A stretch of 17,592 bases of DNA from Anaerolineales bacterium (GTDB lineage Bacteria > Chloroflexota > Anaerolineae > Anaerolineales > E44-bin32), in contig DAOWMX010000014.1 of NCBI GenBank assembly GCA_030642885.1, forward strand, positions 1-17,592. Direction: 5' to 3'. How positions within the stretch are numbered: the stretch's first letter is position 1; each line of letters opens with the position of its first letter. The notes under the pieces are model-generated. The model saw only the letters and a program-made list of their open reading frames with translations. It made no database searches and had not been told where the DNA came from. Both the position numbers and the translations under genes were made by a program. Shown here piece after piece: positions 6,888 through 15,301 of the stretch.

Positions 6888-8170
6888 ACGCTACAACTGG
6901 AGAACGGGATCAACCGAGTGTCTTTCTGCTGATAGCGAGCATCCTTGCCTTACTGCTCGCTATTGTGGGTTCTGTGGGAATGGCCCTACTGGGAATAATT
7001 ACATGGTTTATTGATAAATCGACTCCATTGAGTATGACCTTGGTTATTGCCGCCGCATTCTTGGTAATGGGCTTGTGCACACTTCCCGGCATAGTTTATG
7101 GATACCAGGGAATGCAGGGAAAAATCCAAGAGCGGAAGGATAAACCTGTCACCGGATGGATGTATATCGGTCTCCTTTTCCCAATTGCTCTGGGCCTAGG
7201 TTACCTCGCATTCAATCAGAGTGTTCTTCCTTCCATTCTCGGCCCCCTGGCTCACATCTCCGCAGCAACCATACCTGTCGTGTTTGCGCTCGCGATCCTC
7301 TTAAGAAAGGGGTCACTAATCAGCGCAAAAAGGGCATGGGGGCACTTCCTTGCCGGATTATGGGCTTCCCCGATGGTCGCATTCATTGTCGAAATTCTTG
7401 CTGCCATACCGCTTTTAATCATCGTTTTTTTAATATTGTTTCAGGAAATGAATAGCCGGGGGTTGATCGAAAACTTCACCCGCCCGGAGCAATGGACTGA
7501 GCCTTATTTAGTATCCCAGGTACAGGAATTTACCAACCAGCCTTTAATACTCTTCCTGATCACGGTCTTTCTCATAATATTCGTACCTATGGTGGAAGAA
7601 GCTATTAAGACCATAGGCGTCTGGCCTGTAATTCGACGCGGTTTTACCCAATATCAAGCCTTCATTGGGGGCGCTATCGCAGGTGCTGGATATGGCTTAT
7701 TTGAGGCTTTCTTCCTGGGACAACCGGGTGTTTCCTGGGTTCCGGTGATGATCGCTCGCGCCGGTGCAACCATGATGCATATGATCACGACGGCATTGAC
7801 GAGCCTGGGGATCGCTCGCGCCCGAGAAAGTGGTCGCTGGAGTGATGCGCTTCGTTATTACTTCGGCGCTGTTTTCCTTCATAGCTTGTGGAACATATCT
7901 GCTCTTGGTGTGGGTGTGATTATCCTTGTTCAAGAAGATCTCACTCCAACAAATCTTCAACCCCTATTGTCAGTCCTCAGTGGCGCCGCCGGGGTTGTAA
8001 TAATCACGCTCACCATTGCCGCATTTCTAGGGCTTTGGTTAATCCCAGGCAAGCTATTAACCAAAGAAGAAGAACCTTTCACTACAGCGTCAGAGGAATA
8101 CCCCATTAAAGACTCCTCGGTCAGCAGCATGGGGGAAGAACAACAAACCGCCGGCGACAGTGAGGGCTAG
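6884..8170 (+). CDS. PrsW-like intramembrane protease
   Basis: A 428-residue multipass membrane protein (about ten hydrophobic segments). It carries the PrsW family signature: EEAIK (238-242), GYGLFE (269-274), a histidine in MMHMITTAL (His299), and HSLWN (His333). PrsW proteases of Bacillus-type bacteria start degradation of an anti-sigma factor; these glutamate/histidine motifs are also related to CPBP proteases. The start ATG overlaps the stop of the cyclophilin fusion by 4 nt, with AGAGG upstream, so the two are translationally coupled. The N-terminal 200 residues are extra helices with no recognised motif, and the C-terminal 50 residues are acidic and cytoplasmic-looking. The family call is good; the substrate is unknown, with envelope-stress signalling a plausible context. 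Confidence 0.85.
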   Translation: MNATTGERDQPSVFLLIASILALLLAIVGSVGMALLGIITWFIDKSTPLSMTLVIAAAFLVMGLCTLPGIVYGYQGMQGKIQERKDKPVTGWMYIGLLFPIALGLGYLAFNQSVLPSILGPLAHISAATIPVVFALAILLRKGSLISAKRAWGHFLAGLWASPMVAFIVEILAAIPLLIIVFLILFQEMNSRGLIENFTRPEQWTEPYLVSQVQEFTNQPLILFLITVFLIIFVPMVEEAIKTIGVWPVIRRGFTQYQAFIGGAIAGAGYGLFEAFFLGQPGVSWVPVMIARAGATMMHMITTALTSLGIARARESGRWSDALRYYFGAVFLHSLWNISALGVGVIILVQEDLTPTNLQPLLSVLSGAAGVVIITLTIAAFLGLWLIPGKLLTKEEEPFTTASEEYPIKDSSVSSMGEEQQTAGDSEG

Positions 8171-8254
8171 TGGAGTAACGAGGGCATGAACTTCGCAGCG
8201 CAGCACCTGATCAGGAAAACCATCAAGGTTAGTCAATATAGGAGATTGGATAGC

Positions 8255-8284
8255 TTGACACGGTATCTCCCACTGTGCTAAAGT
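8255..8284 (+). promoter_or_regulatory. Candidate sigma-70 promoter for the roadblock-V4R unit
   Basis: A perfect TTGACA (8255-8260) is followed after 18 nt by TAAAGT (8279-8284). This would give a leader of about 45 nt before the roadblock gene. It lies in a 166-nt gap after the PrsW-like gene that shows no other feature. Confidence 0.5.
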
Positions 8285-8336
8285 ACCGCCGCTCTCAATA
8301 AATGCCCTAACCTGATCGCCAGACTGGAGATGAAGC

Positions 8337-8708
8337 TTGGCAATTTCTCGCACTGATAAAATGAGCGAACGCCTAAGAGACCTGCAAGCCTCTTCCCCCG
8401 ACGTCGAGGCTTCTGCGGTTATCAGCGTTGATGGCTTAACAATTGCATCTGCCCTCCCTGAAAATATTGAAGGAGATCGGGTGGCTGCAATGTCGGCGGC
8501 TATGCTCTCATTGGGTGAACGCATCTCAGGCGAGCTTGGTCGTGGGAATCTGGACCAAGTTTACATTCGAGGCGAATCCGGCTTTATGATCCTGATGGCC
8601 GTCGGAGATGAAGCTGTACTAACGGTTCTAGCGCGAAAACAAGCGAAATTAGGTCTACTATTCCTCGATATGCGCCGCGTCACGCATGATCTCTCCGAGC
8701 TTGTCTAA
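8337..8708 (+). CDS. Roadblock/LC7 domain protein
   Basis: A 123-residue protein made of one roadblock/LC7 (MglB-like) domain. Typical features are LQASSPDVEASAVISVDGL near the N-terminus, a long helix with DRVAAMSAAMLSLGERI, a strand GFMILMAVGDEAVLTVLA and a final helix. Prokaryotic members dimerise and often regulate small GTPases or act in signalling complexes. No GTPase gene is present in this window. The TTG at 8337 is chosen because GGAGA (8326-8330) is well spaced and homologues of this type usually begin about 8 residues before the LQASSPD helix; ATG 8361 would shorten it by eight residues. A V4R-domain gene follows by 15 nt, a recurring partnership. Confidence 0.88.
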   Translation: MAISRTDKMSERLRDLQASSPDVEASAVISVDGLTIASALPENIEGDRVAAMSAAMLSLGERISGELGRGNLDQVYIRGESGFMILMAVGDEAVLTVLARKQAKLGLLFLDMRRVTHDLSELV

Positions 8709-8723
8709 AGGAATTCCTATTCT

Positions 8724-9359
8724 GTGATTTCGATTGAGAAAAGCCACAAGACCTATCCGAACCACCCGACCCGCGCCTTCCTTCTGGAGTTGGAAGACGT
8801 GCTCGGCAAGAATGGCTTGAATGCCTTACTTCGAATAGCAGGCCTTCAAGAATGGATTGATTCCTACCCCGCAGAAAACTTCGAACGTGAAGTTGATCTT
8901 TCTGAATTCTCTTCTCTGAATGCAGCACTCGATGAGATTTATGGTTCCAAAGGCAGTCATGCCCTGGCTCGTCGAGCCTCCAGGTCCGCTTTCGATCTCA
9001 CATGGAAACAGCATGGCGCTCTTGGAAATCAGCAAACTGCGGATTTCGACTCCCTCCCCACGCAGGCGAGAAACAAGGAAGGGTTAACAATCTTTGCAGA
9101 AGCACTCTCGGCCGCGAGCGACCTCGAGTGCGAGGTTCAAGAGAAAAATAACACCATACTATTCCGCGTCCAGAATTGCCCGGTTTGCTGGGGGCGAGTG
9201 ACCTCTTCACCAACGTGTCAGGGCTTTGTGGGCTTACTTGAAGGTTGTTTGCAATGGCTGGGCTCTGACGAGGGCTTTGAAGTCACCGAGATGGAATGTT
9301 CCGCTTCTGGAGGAGATACCTGTACGTTTTCCATCACCGAGGAACCAATAGAAGCGTAA
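8724..9359 (+). CDS. V4R domain protein
   Basis: A 211-residue soluble protein. The C-terminal half matches the V4R (4-vinyl reductase) domain, a small-molecule-binding fold: GFVGLLEGCLQWLG (167-180) followed by TEMECSASGGDTCTFSI (188-204), with the family's C-x-x-x-G-G-D-x-x-C signature. Cys152, Cys155, Cys165, Cys192 and Cys200 could form a metal site. The N-terminal half (about 1-110) is less clear, with a helical YxxxPxxAFLLELEDVLG start often seen in front of V4R. The start is GTG 8724, with AAAGGA at 8707-8712. The 15-nt gap to the roadblock gene indicates one operon, and ligand sensing passed to the roadblock partner is a reasonable but unproved role. Confidence 0.82.
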   Translation: MISIEKSHKTYPNHPTRAFLLELEDVLGKNGLNALLRIAGLQEWIDSYPAENFEREVDLSEFSSLNAALDEIYGSKGSHALARRASRSAFDLTWKQHGALGNQQTADFDSLPTQARNKEGLTIFAEALSAASDLECEVQEKNNTILFRVQNCPVCWGRVTSSPTCQGFVGLLEGCLQWLGSDEGFEVTEMECSASGGDTCTFSITEEPIEA

Positions 9360-9470
9360 GCTGTGTCCACGCTGGGCGCAAGTCAGCAGCATTAGTGGTG
9401 CGGCTCATTCGTGCACAGGAAATCTGATCGCAAAAAACCACGCAAACTCGTTTTTGAATAGTCCAAACAC

Positions 9471-10217
9471 ATGAGACAATTAACGGTCGTTGTTCCGACC
9501 TATAACGAAGCTGAAAACCTTCCGGCTCTTGCAGCCGCTCTCTGGGCATTACCCATACCCGATTTGAAAATCTTAGTCATTGATGATGGATCTCCCGATG
9601 GGACCGGGGAAATCGCGGATGACTTATCGCGCAGTAAACCAGAACGGATTTCCGTTATCCACAGAGCCGGGAAACTTGGTTTGGGAACTGCTTATATCAC
9701 CGGCTTTAAGCACGCGCTTCAATCCGGCGCTGAGGCAATCGGGCAGATGGACGCCGATTTCTCCCACTCCCCGGCTTACATCCCCACTTTCATGGACATT
9801 TTGGAAGATCATGATGCAGTTCTCGGATCCCGTTATGTTGAAGGCGGAAAACTAGACGAGCGCTGGGGTGTGGGCCGGTTACTTTTATCCTGGTTTGGTA
9901 ATTTTTATGCACGCACGATCCTCAGCATGAAAGTCCAGGACGCGACAGGAGGATTCCGCATATGGCGACGCGAAACCCTGCTGGGAATGCCCCTGGACCG
10001 CATTCGATCCAATGGATATGTTTTTCAGGTTGAGATGGCCTATGTTGCACAACGCTTGGGATATCAAATCATTGAAAGCCCAATATACTTCGAGGATAGG
10101 CAGATCGGGCAATCGAAGATGTCCTTCCGAATTCAGGTTGAAGCGGCCTTCCGTGTTTGGCAAGTGCTCATGACCCACCGTCGACTTTCACCAGATCAAC
10201 GCAAGCCATCCCCGTAA
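9471..10217 (+). CDS. Polyprenyl-phosphate mannose synthase-like glycosyltransferase (GT2)
   Basis: A 248-residue single-domain glycosyltransferase family 2 enzyme like dolichol-phosphate mannosyltransferase (DPM1/Ppm1). Motifs are VVVPTYNEAENL (6-17), the nucleotide-binding DDGSPDGT (38-45), the metal-binding DAD of QMDADFSH (94-96), and GSRYVEGG, followed by the acceptor-region TGGFRIWRR and the QIGQSKM loop. No C-terminal membrane helices are present, as in DPM1-type rather than fused enzymes. The expected reaction moves mannose from GDP-mannose to polyprenyl phosphate on the inner membrane face, giving a sugar donor for extracytoplasmic glycosylation. Sugar specificity cannot be fixed from sequence alone. 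The gene converges with rsmA, 16 nt apart. No clear Shine-Dalgarno precedes ATG 9471. Confidence 0.88.
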   Translation: MRQLTVVVPTYNEAENLPALAAALWALPIPDLKILVIDDGSPDGTGEIADDLSRSKPERISVIHRAGKLGLGTAYITGFKHALQSGAEAIGQMDADFSHSPAYIPTFMDILEDHDAVLGSRYVEGGKLDERWGVGRLLLSWFGNFYARTILSMKVQDATGGFRIWRRETLLGMPLDRIRSNGYVFQVEMAYVAQRLGYQIIESPIYFEDRQIGQSKMSFRIQVEAAFRVWQVLMTHRRLSPDQRKPSP

Positions 10218-10233
10218 TAATTCAACACTGAAA

Positions 10234-11070
10234 TCAATCTTCTTCGACTGCAGTTCGGGCGAGCTTTTCCCAATCCTGGATTGAAAGTTCCTGAGCTCTA
10301 CTCTTCGGCTGAATCCCCGCTTTTATTAGCAGCTTCTCAACTTCTGCCGGGCTTGAGCCCATATCACGTGCAAGTGAATTGCGCAATTTTTTCCGTTTTT
10401 GACCAAAACCAGCGCGGGCTAAACTGAAGATATCCGCGATCATATCACGTGGAACCACAGGCTCCTTATATATGTCTATGCGCAAAACTGCCGAATCTAC
10501 ATCCGGAACGGGATAGAAACACCCCGCAGGGACGCGTGCAGTAATCACGGCGCGGCCATAGATCTGAACACTCAACGCAAGCAGACTCATGTCACCTGGC
10601 GAACTGGTGATCCGCTGCGCGACCTCACGCTGCACCGTCAGCACGACTCTCGCCGGAGGCATGGAAGATTCCATCAAGTGTCGCAGAAGAGAGGAGGTGA
10701 TGTTATAGGGAATATTCGCGACGACACAATATCCTGGTCGCGAAACCAGCTCGCCCGGATCAATCTGTAGGAAATCGGCATGAAGTAAAGTTACGTTTTC
10801 GAAATCCTGCAGGTTATTCCGGAGGACAGGGATCAGTCGTTTGTCGATTTCAACAGCGAATACCCGGTCCGCACGCTGAGCCAATTCAATTGTCAGCGTT
10901 CCGAGCCCTGCTCCAATCTCGATGATTTCCTCATGCCCGGACAGATCCGCGGCAGAGATCACATCCTCTAAGGCACGCTGATTGATTATGAAGTTCTGGC
11001 CAAGACTTTTCTTTGGCAGAATTCCATATTTTTTCAGCATACTAGGCGCATCAAGTAACGCTGTGTTCAC
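10234..11070 (-). CDS. rsmA: 16S rRNA (adenine1518-N6/adenine1519-N6)-dimethyltransferase
   Basis: A 278-residue KsgA/RsmA enzyme that dimethylates two adjacent adenines in the 3' end of 16S rRNA during small-subunit assembly. It shows the family entry motif PKKSLGQNFI (19-28), SAM motif I EIGAGLGTLT (51-60), the acidic ribose contact VEID (73-76), and the catalytic NIPYNITS (119-126). The start is GTG 11070 with AGGAC upstream; the ATG at codon 11 would cut into the conserved YG-PKKSLGQNF approach. The gene begins 33 nt after the acyl-AMP ligase and so sits at the end of the Dlt-like gene train. It is a housekeeping gene and is probably just co-transcribed. Confidence 0.96.
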   Translation of the reverse strand: MNTALLDAPSMLKKYGILPKKSLGQNFIINQRALEDVISAADLSGHEEIIEIGAGLGTLTIELAQRADRVFAVEIDKRLIPVLRNNLQDFENVTLLHADFLQIDPGELVSRPGYCVVANIPYNITSSLLRHLMESSMPPARVVLTVQREVAQRITSSPGDMSLLALSVQIYGRAVITARVPAGCFYPVPDVDSAVLRIDIYKEPVVPRDMIADIFSLARAGFGQKRKKLRNSLARDMGSSPAEVEKLLIKAGIQPKSRAQELSIQDWEKLARTAVEED

Positions 11071-11103
11071 AAGGTATGTCCTGCTTTAACAAAGTCGAAA
11101 GAG

Positions 11104-12774
11104 TTACGCTGATTCCTGTAAATACTTTTCACGATTCGCCCCACGGGCGATTTTGCCGCTGCTCGTTTTAATTAACCAGCCGCGATCTACGGTCAGAACA
11201 TATCGTGCAGTGACATCCGTCCCGCGCGCGATCTGATCTCTAATCTCACGTGCGATTTTCACTCGAAGGTCATCCTCGGCCAAATCCACTTCGGCGATTA
11301 CCCCAATCTCCTCGGTCCCAAGTTCTTCATTGAATATCCCGAAAGCAACCACTCGCCCTGGATGAACCCCTTCAACATCCATCGCTAGTTCTTCGATATC
11401 CTGAGGGAAAACATTCTTTCCGCCAACAATAATCAGTTCTTTTTTGCGTCCGGTTACAAATAGCTCACCTTCAACAAGATAACCCAGGTCCCCGGTGATA
11501 TACCAACGACCAACAAAAGTCTCTTGGGTCAAATCATTACGGTTGTAGTAGCCGGATAGCAGACACTCCCCCTGCAGCGCAATTACCCCAACATGGCGAT
11601 CGGGTAAATCTTTCCCTTCTGCATCTAAAACGCGCACGCTCGTTCCATCTATGGGTTGGCCCGCAGAAAGCATTTTAATCGCATCCTCTCTCGCCTTCGC
11701 GGGAACCGCAATTTGATCCTCCAATAGGGACCGCCGGTCGATCTCATCCACCACTACCGGTGAGTCAATACCTCCTTGCGTGACTGCAAACACATTCTCT
11801 GCCATTGCATAGCACGTCGCCAATGCCTGGCGTTTGAGTCCGTATTCTGAGAAGCGGTTGAAAAAATCCTCATGACTTTTCCATCGCATCGGCTCAGAGC
11901 AGTTAATCACGGCTCGCCAGCTGGATAGGTCGATGTTGTCGAGATCGCGATCGCGCACTTTGCGAGCGCTGAAATTGTACGCAAAATTCGGCAGCCAACT
12001 CAGTGTTCCATTGTATTGTGAGACCGCGGATAAGAGTCGATAAGGGGCGCGAATCCAATCGAATGGTGACATGAGAATAAGCTTGGTTCTCAACAAGATT
12101 GGCATAACAAAACCAGCGATCAAACCCATATCGTGGTAAAGAGGAAGCCAACTTACAATGACATCGTCGTGGGTTAAATTAATCGCTTTTCCGTATGTTT
12201 TAAGCTGATAAAGAACAGCTCGGTGGGATAGGGCAACACCTTTCTGCAAGCCAGTTGTTCCCGATGAGTGTTGTAAGAGAACGATATCCTCCGGCTCACT
12301 TTCCATCCCTCCAAGCATCTCCCAAGAAATTTCAGGTGCCGGTTCGACTTCAGTCCAAAGAAGTACAGATCGCACCGAATCGCCTTCTTGTCTTGCACTC
12401 GCGACTTCATCTGCAAATGCCGGATATGTGATAATTACAGCCGGTTTAGTGATTTCAATCAACGCCGCAAGCGATTGGCGATAGCGTTCTGGCGATAGTT
12501 TCTCCGTCAGAAAGGGCATGATGGCGGGGACTGCGCCATGCAGTATAGCGCCGAAGAATGCTTCGATCAGTGGTCTGCCATGCTGCAGGAGTAAGATAAC
12601 CGGTTCGTTGCGCCGTACACCCGCACCATCGAGGAGCTTTGTATATCCAAGTGCGCCACGGATGAGATCAGCATACGTGATCGCCTGATCTCCATCTGGC
12701 GACTGGAGGACTAGCGCAATTCGATGCGGCTCCTCTTGAATCGTGCGGTAGAGAACCTCAGTGACTGTCGTCAT
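11104..12774 (-). CDS. Acyl-AMP ligase (fatty-acyl-AMP ligase-like) loading a carrier protein
   Basis: A 556-residue ANL-superfamily adenylating enzyme. It has the P-loop SSGTTGLQKG (170-179), SWLPLYHDMGLI (208-219), which is typical of fatty-acyl-AMP ligases, TGDLGYL, the hinge TGRKKELIIVGGKNVFPQDIEE (FAALs also carry PQDIE), and the C-terminal catalytic lysine in SSGK (Lys541). It should activate a carboxylic acid as acyl-AMP and pass it to a phosphopantetheine thiol. The acceptor is probably the 79-aa carrier encoded 5 nt upstream. In the Dlt pathway this role belongs to DltA (about 500 residues, D-alanine); the YHDMGLI signature argues for a fatty or other acid instead. Acyl chain length and CoA use cannot be read here. 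Confidence 0.9.
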   Translation of the reverse strand: MTTVTEVLYRTIQEEPHRIALVLQSPDGDQAITYADLIRGALGYTKLLDGAGVRRNEPVILLLQHGRPLIEAFFGAILHGAVPAIMPFLTEKLSPERYRQSLAALIEITKPAVIITYPAFADEVASARQEGDSVRSVLLWTEVEPAPEISWEMLGGMESEPEDIVLLQHSSGTTGLQKGVALSHRAVLYQLKTYGKAINLTHDDVIVSWLPLYHDMGLIAGFVMPILLRTKLILMSPFDWIRAPYRLLSAVSQYNGTLSWLPNFAYNFSARKVRDRDLDNIDLSSWRAVINCSEPMRWKSHEDFFNRFSEYGLKRQALATCYAMAENVFAVTQGGIDSPVVVDEIDRRSLLEDQIAVPAKAREDAIKMLSAGQPIDGTSVRVLDAEGKDLPDRHVGVIALQGECLLSGYYNRNDLTQETFVGRWYITGDLGYLVEGELFVTGRKKELIIVGGKNVFPQDIEELAMDVEGVHPGRVVAFGIFNEELGTEEIGVIAEVDLAEDDLRVKIAREIRDQIARGTDVTARYVLTVDRGWLIKTSSGKIARGANREKYLQESA

Positions 12775-12779
12775 AGCGG

Positions 12780-13019
12780 TTAAGATGTTCTGCGTGTGGA
12801 GATTAATGCAGCCAATTCTTCGATCGTATCAAAAACATCTGCGGTGAGTTCTGTATCGTCTATGCGGGCGTCGAACGTCTCCTCGACAAAGAGAGCAAGA
12901 TCCACCAGGCTGAACGAATCGACCAGGCCACTGGAAATCAACGCCTCATCAAACGCAATTTTCCGAGTAGGATCTTTTAATAATTCAGTTGAAATGAAGG
13001 TAGCGATTTGATCCTGCAT
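12780..13019 (-). CDS. DltC-like acyl/peptidyl carrier protein
   Basis: A 79-residue four-helix carrier protein. The phosphopantetheine serine is Ser35 in SSGLVDSFSLVDL (29-41). The D-S-F form, the length near 79 and the following FDARIDDTELTADVFDTIEEL resemble DltC (LLDSFGTVEL type) more than fatty-acid ACP (DSLD). It should hold the acyl group as a thioester in the cytoplasm for the MBOAT. ATG 13019 is chosen because an AGAAGGG ribosome site precedes it; an upstream in-frame start at 13037 would add six residues. It sits between the lipoprotein SGNH gene and the ligase, 5 nt from the latter, consistent with a dedicated partner. Confidence 0.88.
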   Translation of the reverse strand: MQDQIATFISTELLKDPTRKIAFDEALISSGLVDSFSLVDLALFVEETFDARIDDTELTADVFDTIEELAALISTRRTS

Positions 13020-13075
13020 TGATACCCTTCTTTCCACGCGCGGGAAAACCTATTCTCGCACATCAGGCGATGTTT

Positions 13076-14098
13076 TTAAGGCGCAGAAACGCCCTGCCAA
13101 ACCGAGTTTATTACTTGAAGAGCGGTGAGATTTCTCCAGGGCCAAGCAGCTCTCATTGCTTCTGGGTCGTCGAAATGATTTTCAGCAAAAGTAAGATGAA
13201 ATCCATCTTCCATTAAACCCTTGTTTGGAAGCGGCTGGATCGCGCGCCAAAAGTTCCAGAGTGGGATGTCGTATTCGTATGCTAATCGCGTAAGGATTAT
13301 ATTGATACGGTGATCTCCCTCGAGGTTATCCGCTTTCGTCGCAAGAACCGGAAGGATTCCGCGGTCGATCAACGTCTCCAAGATCTCCCGCACATACTGC
13401 TCGTATTTCTCAGGATTTCCCTCCCACCAGGTTTCCAGACTCACCAAGGCGATGCTCGGTTGGTGCAAGCGGATCTCACAATCCAAAGGTGTTTCGCCCG
13501 GATCACAGAATTCGGGATTCGCCCATAGCGGAGAAACGACCGATGCTGCATTAAAACCTCTGCGAACGGCCTCGCTCTCCCTCTCGAAAGATCCATCAAA
13601 CCATTCAATAGTCTCTCTAAGATATGCATCTTCCTCACGAAGCGAGTAAAACCCCTCATGGCTGAAGATCGACAGGAACATCGAGGGGACGTTCTGGCAG
13701 TCGCCGACTTTCGCGAAAGCACGGGGGTTATTCCCCAAACTCAATCCATGGATATAGATATTTCTCGCTCCTTCACTCACAACGGGGATTACGGGGAGAT
13801 CTTGCCATGTACTCGGGTCGTACGTTGCGGTAGGTGCTGGAGTTGATCGCTCGACTTCATCCATTTCCGCAGTTTGATCAGGGCTTGATGAAGGAACGTT
13901 TGTTGGTGTTCCTCCATCCTCGGCTTCCACGGGCGTGCTCTTAGGAGGGTTTTCTGTTGGTTCAACAGAAGGTACTTCCTCAAGAGAAGCTTGAGGATCC
14001 TTCACCGATGAGCTTGTGCATCCAGCGAGGATGAACACCACAATTCCGATTGACACCAATAAAGTTGAGTTAGACAAACGGTTTCGTTTATATACCAT
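13076..14098 (-). CDS. SGNH/GDSL-like lipoprotein with cysteine at the nucleophile position
   Basis: A 340-residue lipoprotein. The signal peptide ends in LAGC (Cys27), followed by a Ser/Pro/Thr/Glu-rich linker to about residue 95. The rest looks like an SGNH hydrolase or transferase: block I reads KVGDCQ (GDC at 132-134) where the family has GDS, and block V is DGFHLT (Asp298, His301). The nucleophile codon is TGC, not TGA. It may use cysteine, or be a non-catalytic binding partner like some SGNH-fold proteins of polysaccharide modification. It begins 45 nt after the membrane-anchored SGNH gene and lies upstream of the carrier. AAGGT upstream of ATG 14098 fits; the earlier ATG 14122 has a ribosome site only 2 nt away. 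Confidence 0.78.
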   Translation of the reverse strand: MVYKRNRLSNSTLLVSIGIVVFILAGCTSSSVKDPQASLEEVPSVEPTENPPKSTPVEAEDGGTPTNVPSSSPDQTAEMDEVERSTPAPTATYDPSTWQDLPVIPVVSEGARNIYIHGLSLGNNPRAFAKVGDCQNVPSMFLSIFSHEGFYSLREEDAYLRETIEWFDGSFERESEAVRRGFNAASVVSPLWANPEFCDPGETPLDCEIRLHQPSIALVSLETWWEGNPEKYEQYVREILETLIDRGILPVLATKADNLEGDHRINIILTRLAYEYDIPLWNFWRAIQPLPNKGLMEDGFHLTFAENHFDDPEAMRAAWPWRNLTALQVINSVWQGVSAP

Positions 14099-14143
14099 TA
14101 TTTTACCTTCGTAAGCAATCATAACCCCTTATGAAATTGAATT

Positions 14144-15301
14144 TCACGGCTCTTGGATAAACTCTTGTATCAGTTCGATAATGTTCTGCGCCAGAATTCT
14201 GGACCCCAGAGGCGTATAGTGAATCGCGCTGTCCGTAAATTCTGTGTCTGGCAGTGCTTCCCACATATCCACATAATCCCAACCTCTGCCAGCCGCCTGA
14301 AATCGCAGTTCCTCCCGATAGAAGTCGTATGCCCAACGAGGGTAGTAGAAATTGTACCGAATATCGCTGTTTTCACCCTTGCTGATAAACACCGGCTCGT
14401 TAATGATTACCACCGGGATGTCGCCTGCCGCTTGCACTCCCGCCTCAAGCACATCAAAAGCAAGTTCGTTGGTGCTTAACTTCCCTGGCATGAAATTGTG
14501 GAAATCCAGATCGGCAGGTAGATCCTCCAGCCGCTCATTATAAGTTTCCGGAATCTCATGGTCAACGCCGGACCCAGACCAAAGCACACCCAGCATCTGA
14601 AGCTTAAAGAGTTGTGCTAGTTCTCGCCGCTGGCCTACGATGGTTCGATTCCAAAACGTTGGATCCTCAAACCGCTCATCCTCAGTGTCAAGATCGAGCG
14701 CATGACGAGTAATGAGCTCGCGCGTGAGATCCGGATTGAGTTGTAAAAAGGGTGAATCTAGCTGGGATACTTTAGGAAAAGACTCCAGCGTGACCAACCA
14801 GATAATCAGATCAGGATGATTGATGAGCCCGCGTTCAAGGATCAGTAGATCCTTTGTGACAGACATCGTTGGATATCCAAGATTGTAGGCTCGAACCGTT
14901 CTTCCATCGTCTGTTTGCATTTCGCTTTGGTTGATCTGCGCCGCAAGTGTCTGCGTTGGATCGAGTAAAAAGCCCCACACCGATGAGTCGCCGATAACCA
15001 GAACGCGAAATTCCTCTTCGCTCTGATCGGCGCTCTGTATCTCATGCGCGGCAAACATGGCATCTAAATGGGATAGTGTGATATTGAACGAACGATCGGG
15101 GTCATCCCCATAAGGAAGCCGCAGCCGCCCGGGGAAAAGAACGTTGTACAACGAGAGCCGCCCAATCACGGGAAGTGGGTTAAGTAGAGCATAAACGATG
15201 TTAATCGCCGCAAATAGGACGAAGGTTTTCAGAAGGACACGCCAGATGAATCCCCATGAGATCTTCATCACACCCTTCCCCACACGCTGAGTTTCAGTCA
15301 T
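14144..15301 (-). CDS. Membrane-anchored SGNH-family acyltransferase (DltD/AlgJ-like role)
   Basis: A 385-residue protein with one N-terminal transmembrane segment (about 17-41) and an extracytoplasmic SGNH domain. Block I is VIGDSSVWG (Ser106 as nucleophile), block II NLGYPT (140-145), and block V DSAIHYTPLG (Asp357, His361), so the Ser-Asp-His triad is complete. Such proteins work with MBOATs in two-step polymer acylation: the serine takes the acyl group from the shuttle and passes it to a polymer hydroxyl. ATG 15301 overlaps the MBOAT stop by ATGA and is preceded by GGGGGA, so the two are translationally coupled. The topology resembles DltD, but no DltD-specific motif is recognised. Confidence 0.88.
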   Translation of the reverse strand: MTETQRVGKGVMKISWGFIWRVLLKTFVLFAAINIVYALLNPLPVIGRLSLYNVLFPGRLRLPYGDDPDRSFNITLSHLDAMFAAHEIQSADQSEEEFRVLVIGDSSVWGFLLDPTQTLAAQINQSEMQTDDGRTVRAYNLGYPTMSVTKDLLILERGLINHPDLIIWLVTLESFPKVSQLDSPFLQLNPDLTRELITRHALDLDTEDERFEDPTFWNRTIVGQRRELAQLFKLQMLGVLWSGSGVDHEIPETYNERLEDLPADLDFHNFMPGKLSTNELAFDVLEAGVQAAGDIPVVIINEPVFISKGENSDIRYNFYYPRWAYDFYREELRFQAAGRGWDYVDMWEALPDTEFTDSAIHYTPLGSRILAQNIIELIQEFIQEP

